Part shown: one piece after another, positions 17,705 to 27,919 of the stretch
How the letters are laid out: the number at the start of each line of letters is the position of its first letter
How positions within the stretch are numbered: the first letter of the stretch is position 1
Assembly: GCF_900109115.1 (NCBI RefSeq)
Contig: NZ_FNYV01000005.1
Location: 191,509-255,508, forward strand
DNA length: 64,000 bases
Direction of reading: 5' to 3'
From: Micromonospora phaseoli
GTDB lineage: Bacteria > Actinomycetota > Actinomycetes > Mycobacteriales > Micromonosporaceae
Notes under the pieces: model-generated
What the model was told of the DNA's origin: nothing
The model's database searches: none
The model's input: the letters and a program-made list of their open reading frames with translations, nothing else
Made by a program: the position numbers and the translations under genes

Positions 17705-19127
17705 TGAGGTACGCCTCCAGCCCGTGCCGGCCGCCCTCGCGACCGTAACCCGACTCCTTGTAGCCACCGAACGGCGAGGTCGGGTCGAACTTGTTGAACG
17801 TGTTGGCCCAGACCACCCCGGCACGCAGCCGGTCGGCCATCCACAGAATCCGGGAACCCTTGTCGCTCCAGATGCCCGCCGACAGCCCGTACGGAGTGTT
17901 GTTCGCCTTTTCCACGGCCTCGGCCGGGGTGCGGAAGGTCAGCACGGAGAGCACCGGGCCGAAGATCTCGTCCCGGGCGATCCGGTGTGCCTGGGTGACC
18001 CCGGTGAAGATGGTCGGCGCGAACCAGAAGCCGCGCTCCGGCAGTTCGCACGGCGGTGACCACTGCTGCGCGCCCTCGGCGGCGCCGGCTTCGGTCAGCT
18101 CCCGGATCCGGGCGAGCTGTTCGGCCGAGTTGATGGCCCCGATGTCGGTGTTCTTGTCCAGCGGGTCGCCGAGCCGCAGCAGGGCCATCCGGCGCTTGAG
18201 CGATTCGAGCACCTGCTCGGCGACGGATTCCTGGACCAGCAGCCGGGAGCCGGCGCAGCAGACGTGCCCCTGGTTGAAGAAGATGCCGTTGACGATGCCC
18301 TCGACCGCCTGGTCGACCGGGGCGTCGTCGAAGACGATGTTGGCGGCCTTGCCGCCCAACTCCAGGGTGAGCTTCTTACGGCTGCCGGCGACCGCGCGGG
18401 CGATGGCCCGGCCGACGTCGGTGGAGCCGGTGAAGGCGACCTTGTCCACACCCTCGTGCTCGACCAGCGCGCGGCCGGTCTCGCCGGCCCCGGTGACGAT
18501 GTTGACCACACCGGCCGGCAGGTCGGCCTGCTGGCAGATCTCGGCGAAGAGCAACGCGGTCAGCGGGGTGGTCTCGGCCGGCTTCAGCACCACCGTGTTG
18601 CCGGCCGCGAGAGCCGGGGCGATCTTCCAGGCCAGCATCAGCAGCGGGAAGTTCCACGGGATGACCTGCGCGGCCACCCCGAGCGGCTGCGGGTTGGACC
18701 CGAAGCCGGCGTGCGGCAGCTTGTCGGCCCAGCCGGCGTAGTAGAAGAAGTGCGCGGCGACCAGTGGCAGGTCGACGTCCCGGGACTCCCGGATCGGCTT
18801 GCCGTTGTCCAGCGACTCCAGCACCGCCAACTCGCGCGAGCGCTCCTGGATGATCCGGGCGATCCGGAACAGGTACTTCGCCCGGTCCCGGCCCGCCATC
18901 GGACCCCAGACCTTCTCGTACGCCTTACGCGCGGCCCGGACGGCACGGTCGACGTCCTGCGGGCCGCCCTCGGCGATCTCGGCCAGTACCTCCTCGGAGG
19001 CCGGGTTGATCGACTTGAAGCTGCCGCCGTCGGTGGGGTCGACGAACCTTCCGTCGATGAACAGCCCGTACGAGGGCTTGAGGTCCACCACCGAGCGTGA
19101 CTCGGGTGCGGGTGCGTATTCGAACAT
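17697..19127 (-). CDS. NAD(P)-dependent aldehyde dehydrogenase
   Basis: 476 residues, complete ALDH. Visible are the NAD-site Lys in VVLKPAETTP, FTGSTDVGRAIA, the general base in LELGGKAANIV and the catalytic Cys in NQGHVCCAGSRL. The reaction is aldehyde + NAD(P)+ to acid. It sits five bases after deoC, whose product is acetaldehyde, so acetaldehyde disposal is the natural role. The ALDH-like protein downstream overlaps its stop and may associate with it. Cofactor preference cannot be read from the sequence by eye. Confidence 0.92.
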   Translation of the reverse strand: MFEYAPAPESRSVVDLKPSYGLFIDGRFVDPTDGGSFKSINPASEEVLAEIAEGGPQDVDRAVRAARKAYEKVWGPMAGRDRAKYLFRIARIIQERSRELAVLESLDNGKPIRESRDVDLPLVAAHFFYYAGWADKLPHAGFGSNPQPLGVAAQVIPWNFPLLMLAWKIAPALAAGNTVVLKPAETTPLTALLFAEICQQADLPAGVVNIVTGAGETGRALVEHEGVDKVAFTGSTDVGRAIARAVAGSRKKLTLELGGKAANIVFDDAPVDQAVEGIVNGIFFNQGHVCCAGSRLLVQESVAEQVLESLKRRMALLRLGDPLDKNTDIGAINSAEQLARIRELTEAGAAEGAQQWSPPCELPERGFWFAPTIFTGVTQAHRIARDEIFGPVLSVLTFRTPAEAVEKANNTPYGLSAGIWSDKGSRILWMADRLRAGVVWANTFNKFDPTSPFGGYKESGYGREGGRHGLEAYLNV

Positions 19128-19132
19128 CGTGT

Positions 19133-20092
19133 TCAGTCCAGGGTGAAGTAGTCGGGGCCGGCGTAGACGCCGGTCGTCAGCTTGGTGCGCTGCATCAGCA
19201 GGTCGTTGAGGAGGCTGGAGGCGCCGAAACGGAACCAGTCCGGGTCCAGCCAGTCCGGCCCGACGGTCTCGTTGACCATGACCAGGTACTTGATCGCGTC
19301 CTTGGTGGTCTTGATGCCGCCGGCCGGCTTCACGCCGACCTGTCGCCCGGTGGCGGCCCGGAAGTCGCGGACCGCCTCCAGCATCACCAGGGTCACCGGC
19401 AGGGTGGCCGCGACCGGCACCTTGCCGGTGGAGGTCTTGATGAAGTCGCCGCCGGCCAGCATCGCCAGCCAGGAGGCGCGGCGCACGTTGTCGTAGGTGG
19501 CCAGTTCGCCGGTCTCCAGGATCACCTTCAGATGGGCGTCACCGGAGGCTTCCTTGGTGGCGACGATCTCGTCGTACACCTCGGAGTAACGGCCGGCCAG
19601 GAACGCGCCGCGGTTGATCACCATGTCGATCTCGTCGGCGCCGGCCGCGACGGCCGCGCGGACGTCGGCGAGCTTGATCTCCAGCGGCGCCTGGCCCGCC
19701 GGAAACGAGGTTGCCACGCTGGCCAGGTGTACGCCGCTGCCGCGCAGCACCTCGGCCACGTGCGGAACCATCAGGGGGTAGACGCAGACCGCGCCCACGT
19801 GCGGGCAGGACGGGTCGGCCGGATCCGGCCGCAGCGCCTTGGCGGCGAGCGCCCGCACCTTGCCGGGGGTGTCCGCGCCCTCCAGCGTCGTCAGGTCGAC
19901 CATCCGGATCGCGAGGTCGATCGCCTGGGCCTTGGCGCTGGTCTTGATGGATCGGGTGCCGAGTTGGGCCGCCCGCTGCTCCGCGCCGACCTGGTCCACG
20001 CCCGGTAGGCCGTGCAGGAAGGTCCGCAGAGCGGTCTCGGATCGTCCCAGCTCGGAGAGGTCCGACCGGGCCGACGTCGTTGTCGCCGTCAT
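19133..20092 (-). CDS. deoC: Deoxyribose-phosphate aldolase
   Basis: 319 residues, the longer DeoC form with an ~80-residue N-terminal extension. The Schiff-base lysine is in GGDFIKTSTGK and the second active-site Lys in VGVKPAGGIKT. It splits 2-deoxyribose-5-phosphate to acetaldehyde and glyceraldehyde-3-phosphate in nucleoside catabolism. First gene of a deoC-ALDH-ALDH-like operon, divergent from upp. ATG 20092 follows TAGACT by seven bases, indicating a leaderless mRNA. A GTGA-N6-TCAC dyad overlaps the -35 region. Confidence 0.94.
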   Translation of the reverse strand: MTATTTSARSDLSELGRSETALRTFLHGLPGVDQVGAEQRAAQLGTRSIKTSAKAQAIDLAIRMVDLTTLEGADTPGKVRALAAKALRPDPADPSCPHVGAVCVYPLMVPHVAEVLRGSGVHLASVATSFPAGQAPLEIKLADVRAAVAAGADEIDMVINRGAFLAGRYSEVYDEIVATKEASGDAHLKVILETGELATYDNVRRASWLAMLAGGDFIKTSTGKVPVAATLPVTLVMLEAVRDFRAATGRQVGVKPAGGIKTTKDAIKYLVMVNETVGPDWLDPDWFRFGASSLLNDLLMQRTKLTTGVYAGPDYFTLD

Positions 20093-20099
20093 GACCCGA

Positions 20100-20135
20100 A
20101 GTCTACGCAGACGAACGGCGAGTGATCTTGGTCAC
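20100..20135 (-). promoter_or_regulatory. deoC promoter with CRP-like dyad
   Basis: The -10 TAGACT (20105-20100) ends seven bases before the deoC ATG. Upstream, GTGA-TCTTGG-TCAC (20122-20135) has the spacing of a CRP-family site (GTGA-N6-TCAC) and covers the expected -35 region, centred ~36 bases before the start. Confidence 0.5.
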
Positions 20136-20212
20136 TGGCGCGGTCGGAGCGCTCGCGGGTGAGCGATGTCGCTGGTCCGGGCCGGGGTCCGCGCGCCGGC
20201 AGCCGAGCCGGG

Positions 20213-20218
20213 TAGGTT
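20213..20218 (+). promoter_or_regulatory. upp -10 box (leaderless)
   Basis: TAGGTT, eight bases before the upp GTG at 20227, with no Shine-Dalgarno in between; fits a leaderless transcript. Confidence 0.5.
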
Positions 20219-20226
20219 GAGCGATC

Positions 20227-20859
20227 GTGGACGTACTCGTCATTGACCACCCGCTCGCCCAGTCGCGGCTGACCGCCCTGCGGGACGAACGCACCGATTC
20301 CTCCTCGTTCCGGGCGGCGCTGCACGAACTCACCACCATGCTGGTGTACGAGGCGGCGCGTTCCTTCCCGGTGGAGAAGTACCCGGTGCAGACCCCGGTG
20401 ACCGCCACCGAGGGCACCCGGCTGGCCAACCCGCCGCTGCTGGTGCCGGTGCTGCGGGCCGGCCTCGGGATGGCCGACGCCGCGCTCGGACTGCTGCCCG
20501 AGTCCTCGATGGGCTTCGTCGGCCTGGCCCGCGACGAGGAGACGTTCGAGCCGCGCGCCTACATGGAGTCCCTGCCCCGGGACCTCGCCGGCCTGCCGGT
20601 GCTGGTTCTCGACCCGATGCTCGCCACCGGTGGGTCGCTGGAGCACTGCTGCCGACTGCTGGCCGAGCGCGGCTGCACCGAGATCACCGTGCTCTGCGTG
20701 CTCGCCGCCCCGGCGGGCATCGCCCGGCTGGAGCGGTCCGGCCTGCCGCTGCGACTGGTCACCGCCGCCATCGACGACGGCCTCAACGACAGCATGTTCA
20801 TCGTGCCGGGCCTCGGCGACGCCGGCGACCGCCAGTTCGGTGGCATGCCCCGGTTCTGA
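20227..20859 (+). CDS. upp: Uracil phosphoribosyltransferase
   Basis: 210 residues from GTG 20227. The PRPP-binding loop is [13 protein letters not shown], and the C-terminal uracil site is [22 protein letters not shown]. It converts uracil + PRPP to UMP. Divergent from deoC with ~130 nt between them, in a nucleoside-salvage neighbourhood with the phosphosugar mutase further right. Length and motifs are standard. Confidence 0.96.
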   Translation: MDVLVIDHPLAQSRLTALRDERTDSSSFRAALHELTTMLVYEAARSFPVEKYPVQTPVTATEGTRLANPPLLVPVLRAGLGMADAALGLLPESSMGFVGLARDEETFEPRAYMESLPRDLAGLPVLVLDPMLATGGSLEHCCRLLAERGCTEITVLCVLAAPAGIARLERSGLPLRLVTAAIDDGLNDSMFIVPGLGDAGDRQFGGMPRF

Positions 20860-20906
20860 TCCACCCTGCGGCGGGTGTTGTCCTGCGGGTGGTGGCGTTC
20901 AGCGGC

Positions 20907-20912
20907 TAGCCT
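20907..20912 (+). promoter_or_regulatory. -10 box of the GPP34 gene (leaderless)
   Basis: TAGCCT, eight bases before ATG 20921, located in the 61-nt gap after upp; supports an independent leaderless transcript. Confidence 0.4.
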
Positions 20913-20920
20913 CTCGGGCC

Positions 20921-21595
20921 ATGACTGGTGTGCCGCTCGCCGAGGAGTTGCTCCTCCTCGCGTACGACGACGAGACCGGCAAGGCCACCCTGCCGCGGAT
21001 CAGCCTCGACCTGGGGATGGCCGCCGCCGTGCTGATCGAGCTGGCCCTGGCCGGGCGGCTCGCGTACGCCGACGGGTCGTTGACCGTCGTGGACCCGACG
21101 CCGACGGGCGAACCGGTCACCGACGCCGTGCTGGCCAAGATCGCGGCGGACACGCCGCACAGCCCCGCCTCCTGGGTGCAGCGGCTGCGCCACGGCCTCC
21201 GCGACCGGATCCTCGGCGACCTCTGCGCCCAGGGTGTCGTCCGGGACGTGGACGAGACGGAGTTGGGCTTCATCCACGTGCACCGCTACCCGGTGGTGGA
21301 CCCGTCGGTGGAGGCGGAGACCCGGCAGCGGCTGGCCGAGGCGCTCACCGGCGCCGCCCCGGACGAGCGGACCGCCGCGCTCGCGACCCTGGTCGCCGTA
21401 CTCCGGATGGAATCCGCGCTGGGCGTCAGCGGCGAGGCCGCCGCCGACGCCCGCCGCCGGTTGGCGGCGATCGCCACCGGGGCCGGCTTCTCCGGCGAGG
21501 TCAGCCTGGAAGACTCGGTGGTCCGCCCTTCGGTCGGCCTGGTGGTGGCCGCCCTCGGCCGCGCCGTCGAAGCCGCCCTCGGCCCCCGCCGCTGA
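20921..21595 (+). CDS. GPP34 (GOLPH3-like) family protein
   Basis: 224 residues, beginning MTGVPLAEELLLLAYDDETGK, the typical opening of bacterial GPP34/GOLPH3-like proteins, followed by LDLGMAAAVLIELALAGRLAY. The eukaryotic family binds phosphatidylinositol-4-phosphate; the bacterial role is not established. The start is supported by TAGCCT eight bases upstream. The gene ends 63 nt before the 42-nt hairpin at 21659-21700 and is convergent with the phosphosugar mutase. Confidence 0.85.
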   Translation: MTGVPLAEELLLLAYDDETGKATLPRISLDLGMAAAVLIELALAGRLAYADGSLTVVDPTPTGEPVTDAVLAKIAADTPHSPASWVQRLRHGLRDRILGDLCAQGVVRDVDETELGFIHVHRYPVVDPSVEAETRQRLAEALTGAAPDERTAALATLVAVLRMESALGVSGEAAADARRRLAAIATGAGFSGEVSLEDSVVRPSVGLVVAALGRAVEAALGPRR

Positions 21596-21658
21596 CGGCC
21601 GGCCTGCCCCTTGCGTATCGCTCGGCGGACCGGCCCGGGGCGCCATCGTCTTTCGATG

Positions 21659-21700
21659 CGTGATGTCACAGGGACATATCTATGTCTGTGTGAGATCACG
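21659..21700 (+). repeat. 42-nt hairpin element, copy 1
   Basis: Arms CGTGATGTCACAGGGACATA (21659-21678) and 21681-21700 are complementary at 17 of 20 positions with a 2-nt loop. It lies in the 218-nt gap between the convergent GPP34 and mutase genes and could act as a terminator. A diverged copy (about 30 of 42 bases identical on the minus strand) is at 48879-48920, which argues for a repeat family rather than a simple terminator. Confidence 0.65.
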
Positions 21701-21813
21701 CCTCGGTACGGAACATCCTCCGGGTGGTCGGGTGAGTGGGCCCGATCGCATCGCGCGGAGTCTCGGGCCCCGTACGCGGCGGGCCCGCGATGCCGGCGTG
21801 CGCTCGGCCCCCC

Positions 21814-23517
21814 TTACATGCCCAGGGCGTGCGCTACTTCGGCGCGCAAGGCGGCTACGGCGCTCGCCGCGCGGGCACGCGCCGCCGCGACGTCCCCGCC
21901 GGTGACCGGCTCCATCACTTCGAGGTACGCCTTGAGCTTCGGTTCGGTGCCGGAGGGGCGGATCACCACCCGGGCAGCGTCGGTACGCAGGATCACCACG
22001 TCGGCGTCCGGCAGCAGATCCTGTGCCTCGGTGACCGGCTGACCGAGCAGCGTGCTCGGGGTGGCCGCCCGGATCCGGGCCATCGCGTCGGTGATCAGCC
22101 GCAGGTCGTCCACGCGTACCGAGAGCTGGTCGGTGTGGTGCACGCCGAATTCGGCGGCCAACTCGTCCAGCCGGTCGGTGAGGGTGCGGCCCTGGGTCTT
22201 GAGGTCGGCGGCCAGCTCGGCGACGGTCAGCGCGGCGGTGATGCCGTCCTTGTCCCGGACGTGGTCCGGGGCGACGCAGTAGCCGAGCGCCTCCTCGTAG
22301 CCGAACACCAGCGGCTCGGCCCCACCGCCGGCCCGCACGATCCACTTGAACCCGGTCAACGTCTCGTCGTACGGCAGACCCCGGGCGGCACACATGGCCC
22401 GCAGCAGCGACGAGGAGACGATGGTGGTGGCGTAGAGGCCGGTCACCCCGCGCCGCATCAGGTGGTCGGCGAGCAGCACACCCACCTCGTCCCCGCGCAA
22501 CATCCGCCAGCCCGGGCGCCCGTCCGCTCCCGCGGCGCCGTCCGGCCCGGTGGGCGCGGTCCGGACCGCCACCGCGCAGCGGTCGGCGTCGGGGTCGTTG
22601 GCGATGGCCAGGTCGGCGGCGGTGCGGTCGGCGAGCGCGACCAGCCGGTCCACCGCGCCCGGCTCCTCCGGGTTGGGGAAGCTGACGGTCGGGAAGTCCG
22701 GGTCCGGCTCGGCCTGGTCCGGCACCACGCCGGGCATGGGGAAGCCGGCGGCGACGAAGGCTGCGGTGAGCACCGCCGCGCCGACGCCGTGCAGCGGGGT
22801 GTACGCCACGGCCAGGTCCCGGGGGCCGCCCGGCGAGATGACCTCGATCGCCCGCGCCACGTATCCGGCGACGATGTCGTCGCCGAGCACCTGACCGGCG
22901 GGGCCGAGCGGCACCTGCGCCAGCGGGCCGACCGCGCGGATGGCCGCCTCGATGCCGGCGTCGGCCGGCGGCACGATCTGCGCGCCGGCGCCCAGTTCCC
23001 CGCCCAGCTCGGCACCGAGGTACACCTTGTAGCCGTTGTCCTGCGGCGGGTTGTGGCTGGCGGTCACCATCACCCCGGCGACCGCGCCCAGCTGTCGCAC
23101 CGCGTACGCGAGCACCGGGGTGGGCAGCGGGCGGGGCAGCAGCAGCGCGGGGCGTCCCGCGCCGGTGGCCACCCGGGCGGTCTGCTGGGCGAACTCGTGC
23201 GAGCCGCGCCGGGCGTCGTACCCGATCACCAGCGGGCCGGTGCCGCCCTGGGCCGCGAGCCAGCCGACCAGCCCGGCGGCGGCCTGGGTGACCACCGCGA
23301 GGTTCATCCCGTTGGGGCCGGCCCGCAGCGGCCCGCGCAGCCCGGCGGTGCCGAAGGTCAGCGGCCCGGCGAAGCGGTCGGCCAGCTCCGCCGCGCTGCC
23401 CGGCAGCTGGTCGAGCACCGCCCGCAGCTCCGCCCGACCGGCCGGGTCAGGGTCGTCGGCGAGCCAGCGTTCGGCCCGCTCGCGGATGGTGTCGATGTCA
23501 GTGGTCTGCGCCGCCAT
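21814..23517 (-). CDS. Phospho-sugar mutase (phosphomannomutase/phosphoglucomutase family, PmmB-like)
   Basis: 567 residues, four-domain alpha-D-phosphohexomutase fold. The phosphoserine loop is VTASHNPPQDNGYKVYLG, the metal loop is NDPDADRCAVAV, the sugar loop is GYEEALGYCV, and the phosphate-binding loop is RPSGTEPKLKAYLEV. The long form groups with mycobacterial PmmB and PGM2-like enzymes that can act as phosphopentomutases; with deoC and upp nearby, interconversion of (deoxy)ribose-1-P and -5-P is a good guess. The start is at ATG 23517 (MAAQTTDIDTIRERAERW); GAGG lies just upstream. Confidence 0.92.
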   Translation of the reverse strand: MAAQTTDIDTIRERAERWLADDPDPAGRAELRAVLDQLPGSAAELADRFAGPLTFGTAGLRGPLRAGPNGMNLAVVTQAAAGLVGWLAAQGGTGPLVIGYDARRGSHEFAQQTARVATGAGRPALLLPRPLPTPVLAYAVRQLGAVAGVMVTASHNPPQDNGYKVYLGAELGGELGAGAQIVPPADAGIEAAIRAVGPLAQVPLGPAGQVLGDDIVAGYVARAIEVISPGGPRDLAVAYTPLHGVGAAVLTAAFVAAGFPMPGVVPDQAEPDPDFPTVSFPNPEEPGAVDRLVALADRTAADLAIANDPDADRCAVAVRTAPTGPDGAAGADGRPGWRMLRGDEVGVLLADHLMRRGVTGLYATTIVSSSLLRAMCAARGLPYDETLTGFKWIVRAGGGAEPLVFGYEEALGYCVAPDHVRDKDGITAALTVAELAADLKTQGRTLTDRLDELAAEFGVHHTDQLSVRVDDLRLITDAMARIRAATPSTLLGQPVTEAQDLLPDADVVILRTDAARVVIRPSGTEPKLKAYLEVMEPVTGGDVAAARARAASAVAALRAEVAHALGM

Positions 23518-23565
23518 TGCCTCTTGATAGCACGACGGCGGATCACCGCGGACGTGTCCCCTGGC

Positions 23566-25659
23566 TCAGCCGGCGGAGGTGAGCTGGAACGACTTCAACA
23601 TCTCGTCGTAGATCGGCTTGCTCTCGTCGAAGCGGGAGTCGTTCGAGGTGAGGTAGAACGAGTAGATCCGGCCGTCGTGGGCCACCCCGTGCCACACGCC
23701 GTGCCGCATGGTGTCGCCCTCGCCGCAGGTGTACTCGAACTCGGCCGACGGCTTGCCGGCCAACTCCTTCTCCGCCATGGAGATCTGGGTGTACGGCTTG
23801 ACGCACGACGTCGACCGGGTCTTGAGACCGTTTTCGGCGACCTCCGCCCAGCGGGTCGAGGAGCCGCTCCACTTCTCGTTGAGGATGCGCACCCGACGGC
23901 CGCTGTCCTCCGGGTCGGTGTAGTCGATGTAGACGCCGCCAGTTGCCCGCTTCCAACCCTTGGGCACCAGCAATTGCACCCCGCGCGCCGAGTGTTCCTG
24001 CATCTCGATGGCCGGGCCCGCGTCGGCGGAGTTGGACGGGTCGGCTACCGGGGTGGCCGGCGGCGAGTCGTCGCCACCGGAGAGCGCCACGATGCTGATC
24101 AGCAGCAGCACCGCCAGGCCACCGGCCGCGGCCAGCTGCATCTTGCGCGGCCAGCCCTTCACCGTGCCGACCGCCCGGGTGCCGGCGGCCTTCGCCCGGT
24201 CGAGTGGGCTGCTGCCGCCGGACTCTGCGGGCCGGGTGCCGTACGGCTGGCTGGGCGCGGCCGGCCACTGTGCGGCGCCGTAGCCGCCGAGCTGCTGGGT
24301 CGCGTCCGGCTGACCGCCGAAGCCGTACGCCCCGGCACTGACCCGCTGGGTGGCGTCGGCGCCGCCGATCCGCTGGGTGGCGTCCGCGCCGCCGATGTGC
24401 TGGGTGGCGTCCGCGCCGATCCGCTGGGTGGCGTTGGCGTCGGCCCCGATGCGCTGGGTGGCCTCGCCACCGCCGCCGTAGGTGCGGCCACCGGGCGGGG
24501 ACATCGCGGCACCCTGCCGTTGGGGCCGGGCCAGCGCGTGGGCGCTGGTGTCCTCCATCGCGCTGGCGCCGGCCACCGCGCCCTGACCGGGGCGCTCGCC
24601 ACGGCGCAGCGCGGCCAGCCGGTCGGTCAGCGACTCGCCGGGGCCGAGCATCGCCCGGCCGCCGATCTGTCCGGAGAGGTTGGCCTTCGGCGGCGCGGCC
24701 GGCGCGCTGATCGGCGCGGGCTGCGGCACCGGCATCACCGAGTACTGGTCGGTCATCGAGTTGACCCCGGCGGCGGCATTGCTCAGCGGGCCGGCCAGCA
24801 GCTCGCGCAGCATGGCGCGGGCGGTGTGCACGTCCAGCCGGCGGGCCGGGTCCTTCTCCAGCAGGCCCATCAGCACCCGGGTCAGCGCGCCACTGCGCTG
24901 CGGCGGGGCCGGTGGGTCCTCGACCACCGCGTGCATCGTCTCGATCGGATCGCCCCGGTCGAAGGGCGGCCGGCCCTCTACCGCCGTGTAGAGGGTCACA
25001 CCGAGGGAGAACAGGTCGCTGGGCGGGCCGAACTCCTGCCCCATGGCGCGTTCGGGCGAGATGAAGTGCGGCGAGCCGAGCACCATGCCCGGGGTGGTGA
25101 GCTGCACGTCGGTGGGCATCCGGGCGACGCCGAAGTCGGTCAGCACGCAGCGGCCGTCCGAGCAGATCAGCACGTTGGCGGGCTTGACGTCGCGGTGCAG
25201 CACCCCGATCGCGTGCGCCACCTCGAGCGCGCCGAGCAGCGCGATGCCGATCTTGGCGACGACCCGCTGGGCGACCGGCCCGTCCTCGATCACCATGTCC
25301 GCGAGGCTGCGGGCGTCGAGCAGCTCCATCACGATCCACGGCCGGCCGCCCTCGGTGACCACGTCGTACACCTGCACGACGGCCGGGTGGGCGATGGCGG
25401 CGGCGGCGCGGGCCTCGCGCAGGGTGCGTTCGTACATCGCGTCGCGGTCGCTCGGGGCCAGGCCCGGCGGGAGGACGACCTCCTTGACCGCCACGTCACG
25501 GCGCAGCAGTGTGTCTGTGGCCCGCCACACCGTGCCCATGCCACCGTTGCCCACCGTGGAGCGCAGCGAGTAGCGGTCACCGATGACGGTGCCGATCGTC
25601 GCGCGTCCGTTGGTGGGGATGCTGACTGGTCCGCCGCTCCACGTCGGGATCTGAGTCAC
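23566..25659 (-). CDS. Membrane Ser/Thr protein kinase with TQRIG repeats and extracytoplasmic domain
   Basis: 697 residues. The Hanks-type kinase domain is at ~25-290, with Gly loop VGNGGMG, Lys59 (VAVKE), catalytic Asp157 (LHRDVKPAN) and DFG at 175-177, so it should be active. A juxtamembrane linker carries six imperfect [E/N/D]ATQ[R/H/Q] units (bases ~24285-24480). One transmembrane helix ([18 protein letters not shown]) is followed by a ~150-residue outside domain opening [16 protein letters not shown] similar outside domain occurs in the kinase at 52419-54665. The repeat threonines could be autophosphorylation or FHA-binding sites; that is inference. Confidence 0.92.
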   Translation of the reverse strand: MTQIPTWSGGPVSIPTNGRATIGTVIGDRYSLRSTVGNGGMGTVWRATDTLLRRDVAVKEVVLPPGLAPSDRDAMYERTLREARAAAAIAHPAVVQVYDVVTEGGRPWIVMELLDARSLADMVIEDGPVAQRVVAKIGIALLGALEVAHAIGVLHRDVKPANVLICSDGRCVLTDFGVARMPTDVQLTTPGMVLGSPHFISPERAMGQEFGPPSDLFSLGVTLYTAVEGRPPFDRGDPIETMHAVVEDPPAPPQRSGALTRVLMGLLEKDPARRLDVHTARAMLRELLAGPLSNAAAGVNSMTDQYSVMPVPQPAPISAPAAPPKANLSGQIGGRAMLGPGESLTDRLAALRRGERPGQGAVAGASAMEDTSAHALARPQRQGAAMSPPGGRTYGGGGEATQRIGADANATQRIGADATQHIGGADATQRIGGADATQRVSAGAYGFGGQPDATQQLGGYGAAQWPAAPSQPYGTRPAESGGSSPLDRAKAAGTRAVGTVKGWPRKMQLAAAGGLAVLLLISIVALSGGDDSPPATPVADPSNSADAGPAIEMQEHSARGVQLLVPKGWKRATGGVYIDYTDPEDSGRRVRILNEKWSGSSTRWAEVAENGLKTRSTSCVKPYTQISMAEKELAGKPSAEFEYTCGEGDTMRHGVWHGVAHDGRIYSFYLTSNDSRFDESKPIYDEMLKSFQLTSAG

Positions 25660-25852
25660 AGAAATGCCACCGGGGGAAGTCGAGAGGGCTGGGACACAAC
25701 CCCCCTATCTTGCTGGTTCAGACGCCCGATGCGAAAGCCGGCGCGGCGGACGTTTCCGTTACTCGACGGTACGTGTGCGGGTACTCACCTCTTGTCGCTG
25801 CTTGGCGGCGTGGTGTGCGGTATCCCTCACCCGGAACCCGCCCTGGCCGTCC

Positions 25853-25858
25853 TACCAT
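25853..25858 (+). promoter_or_regulatory. -10 box of the mutase gene (leaderless)
   Basis: TACCAT, six bases before ATG 25865, with no Shine-Dalgarno between; sets the start of the mutase gene. Confidence 0.45.
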
Positions 25859-25864
25859 CCGGTA

Positions 25865-27445
<1,581 letters not shown>

Positions 27446-27540
27446 GGCCGCCGTCGCGCCTGCCCGTTCACGCCCACCGGTCGCGCAGCGTGTCGACCGG
27501 CCGGTCCCCGGGTATTCCGCTTCCCGTGATCACACGGACG

Positions 27541-27576
27541 CACATGTTGTGCGGTCGGATGACGTCCGAACATGTG
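27541..27576. promoter_or_regulatory. Perfect 8-bp inverted repeat CACATGTT/AACATGTG
   Basis: Arms CACATGTT (27541-27548) and AACATGTG (27569-27576) flank a 20-nt centre that holds an inner CGG-T-CG/CG-T-CCG dyad. It could be an operator for a dimeric regulator or an RNA hairpin. Confidence 0.5.
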
Positions 27577-27613
27577 AACGTCCTCGGGTGTCTGTCGCCG
27601 AGCGTCGTCGGGT

Positions 27614-27657
27614 AATTGTCGTACCGTCAGTTCATTGGCGCGACTAATGCGACAATT
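27614..27657. promoter_or_regulatory. Perfect 8-bp inverted repeat AATTGTCG/CGACAATT
   Basis: Arms at 27614-27621 and 27650-27657 with a 28-nt spacer, in the same gap as the dyad at 27541-27576. AT-rich for this genome; likely a protein-binding site or leader RNA stem. Confidence 0.45.
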
Positions 27658-27919
27658 CGGAACGACGGCGATGGGTTTCGAAGAGATTCTCGCGCCCGAG
27701 ACACGATTACGCGTTGTAGGAGGTGAGGGGCGGATGGTGGCGTTCGAACGCGATCTACCTGCTGTCCCGCACACCTACGGGCGCTCTCAGCAGGGCATAC
27801 GTGACGCTGTGCGGTCCGACCATCACCGGAACGAGGTTGCGCAGAGTCACCGTCGGGGGTCTACGCTGTCTGCTGTTCCCGATGATCCATCCATTTCTAG
27901 TGATCGAAGAGAATTCGAC

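Larger units (their letters stand above)
27446..27919 (+). other. 474-nt non-coding gap with two long dyads and an orphan Shine-Dalgarno
   Basis: Third-position GC drops to roughly 56% in the best candidate frame, against well over 90% in neighbouring genes, so it does not look coding. It contains dyads at 27541-27576 and 27614-27657 and a near-perfect Shine-Dalgarno TAGGAGGTGA (27717-27726) seven bases before ATG 27734. The frame from that ATG stays open into the amidohydrolase (62 extra residues), and a 66-codon frame from GTG 27723 ends at TGA 27921-27923, overlapping the GTG at 27920. Probably a regulated leader. Confidence 0.55.
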
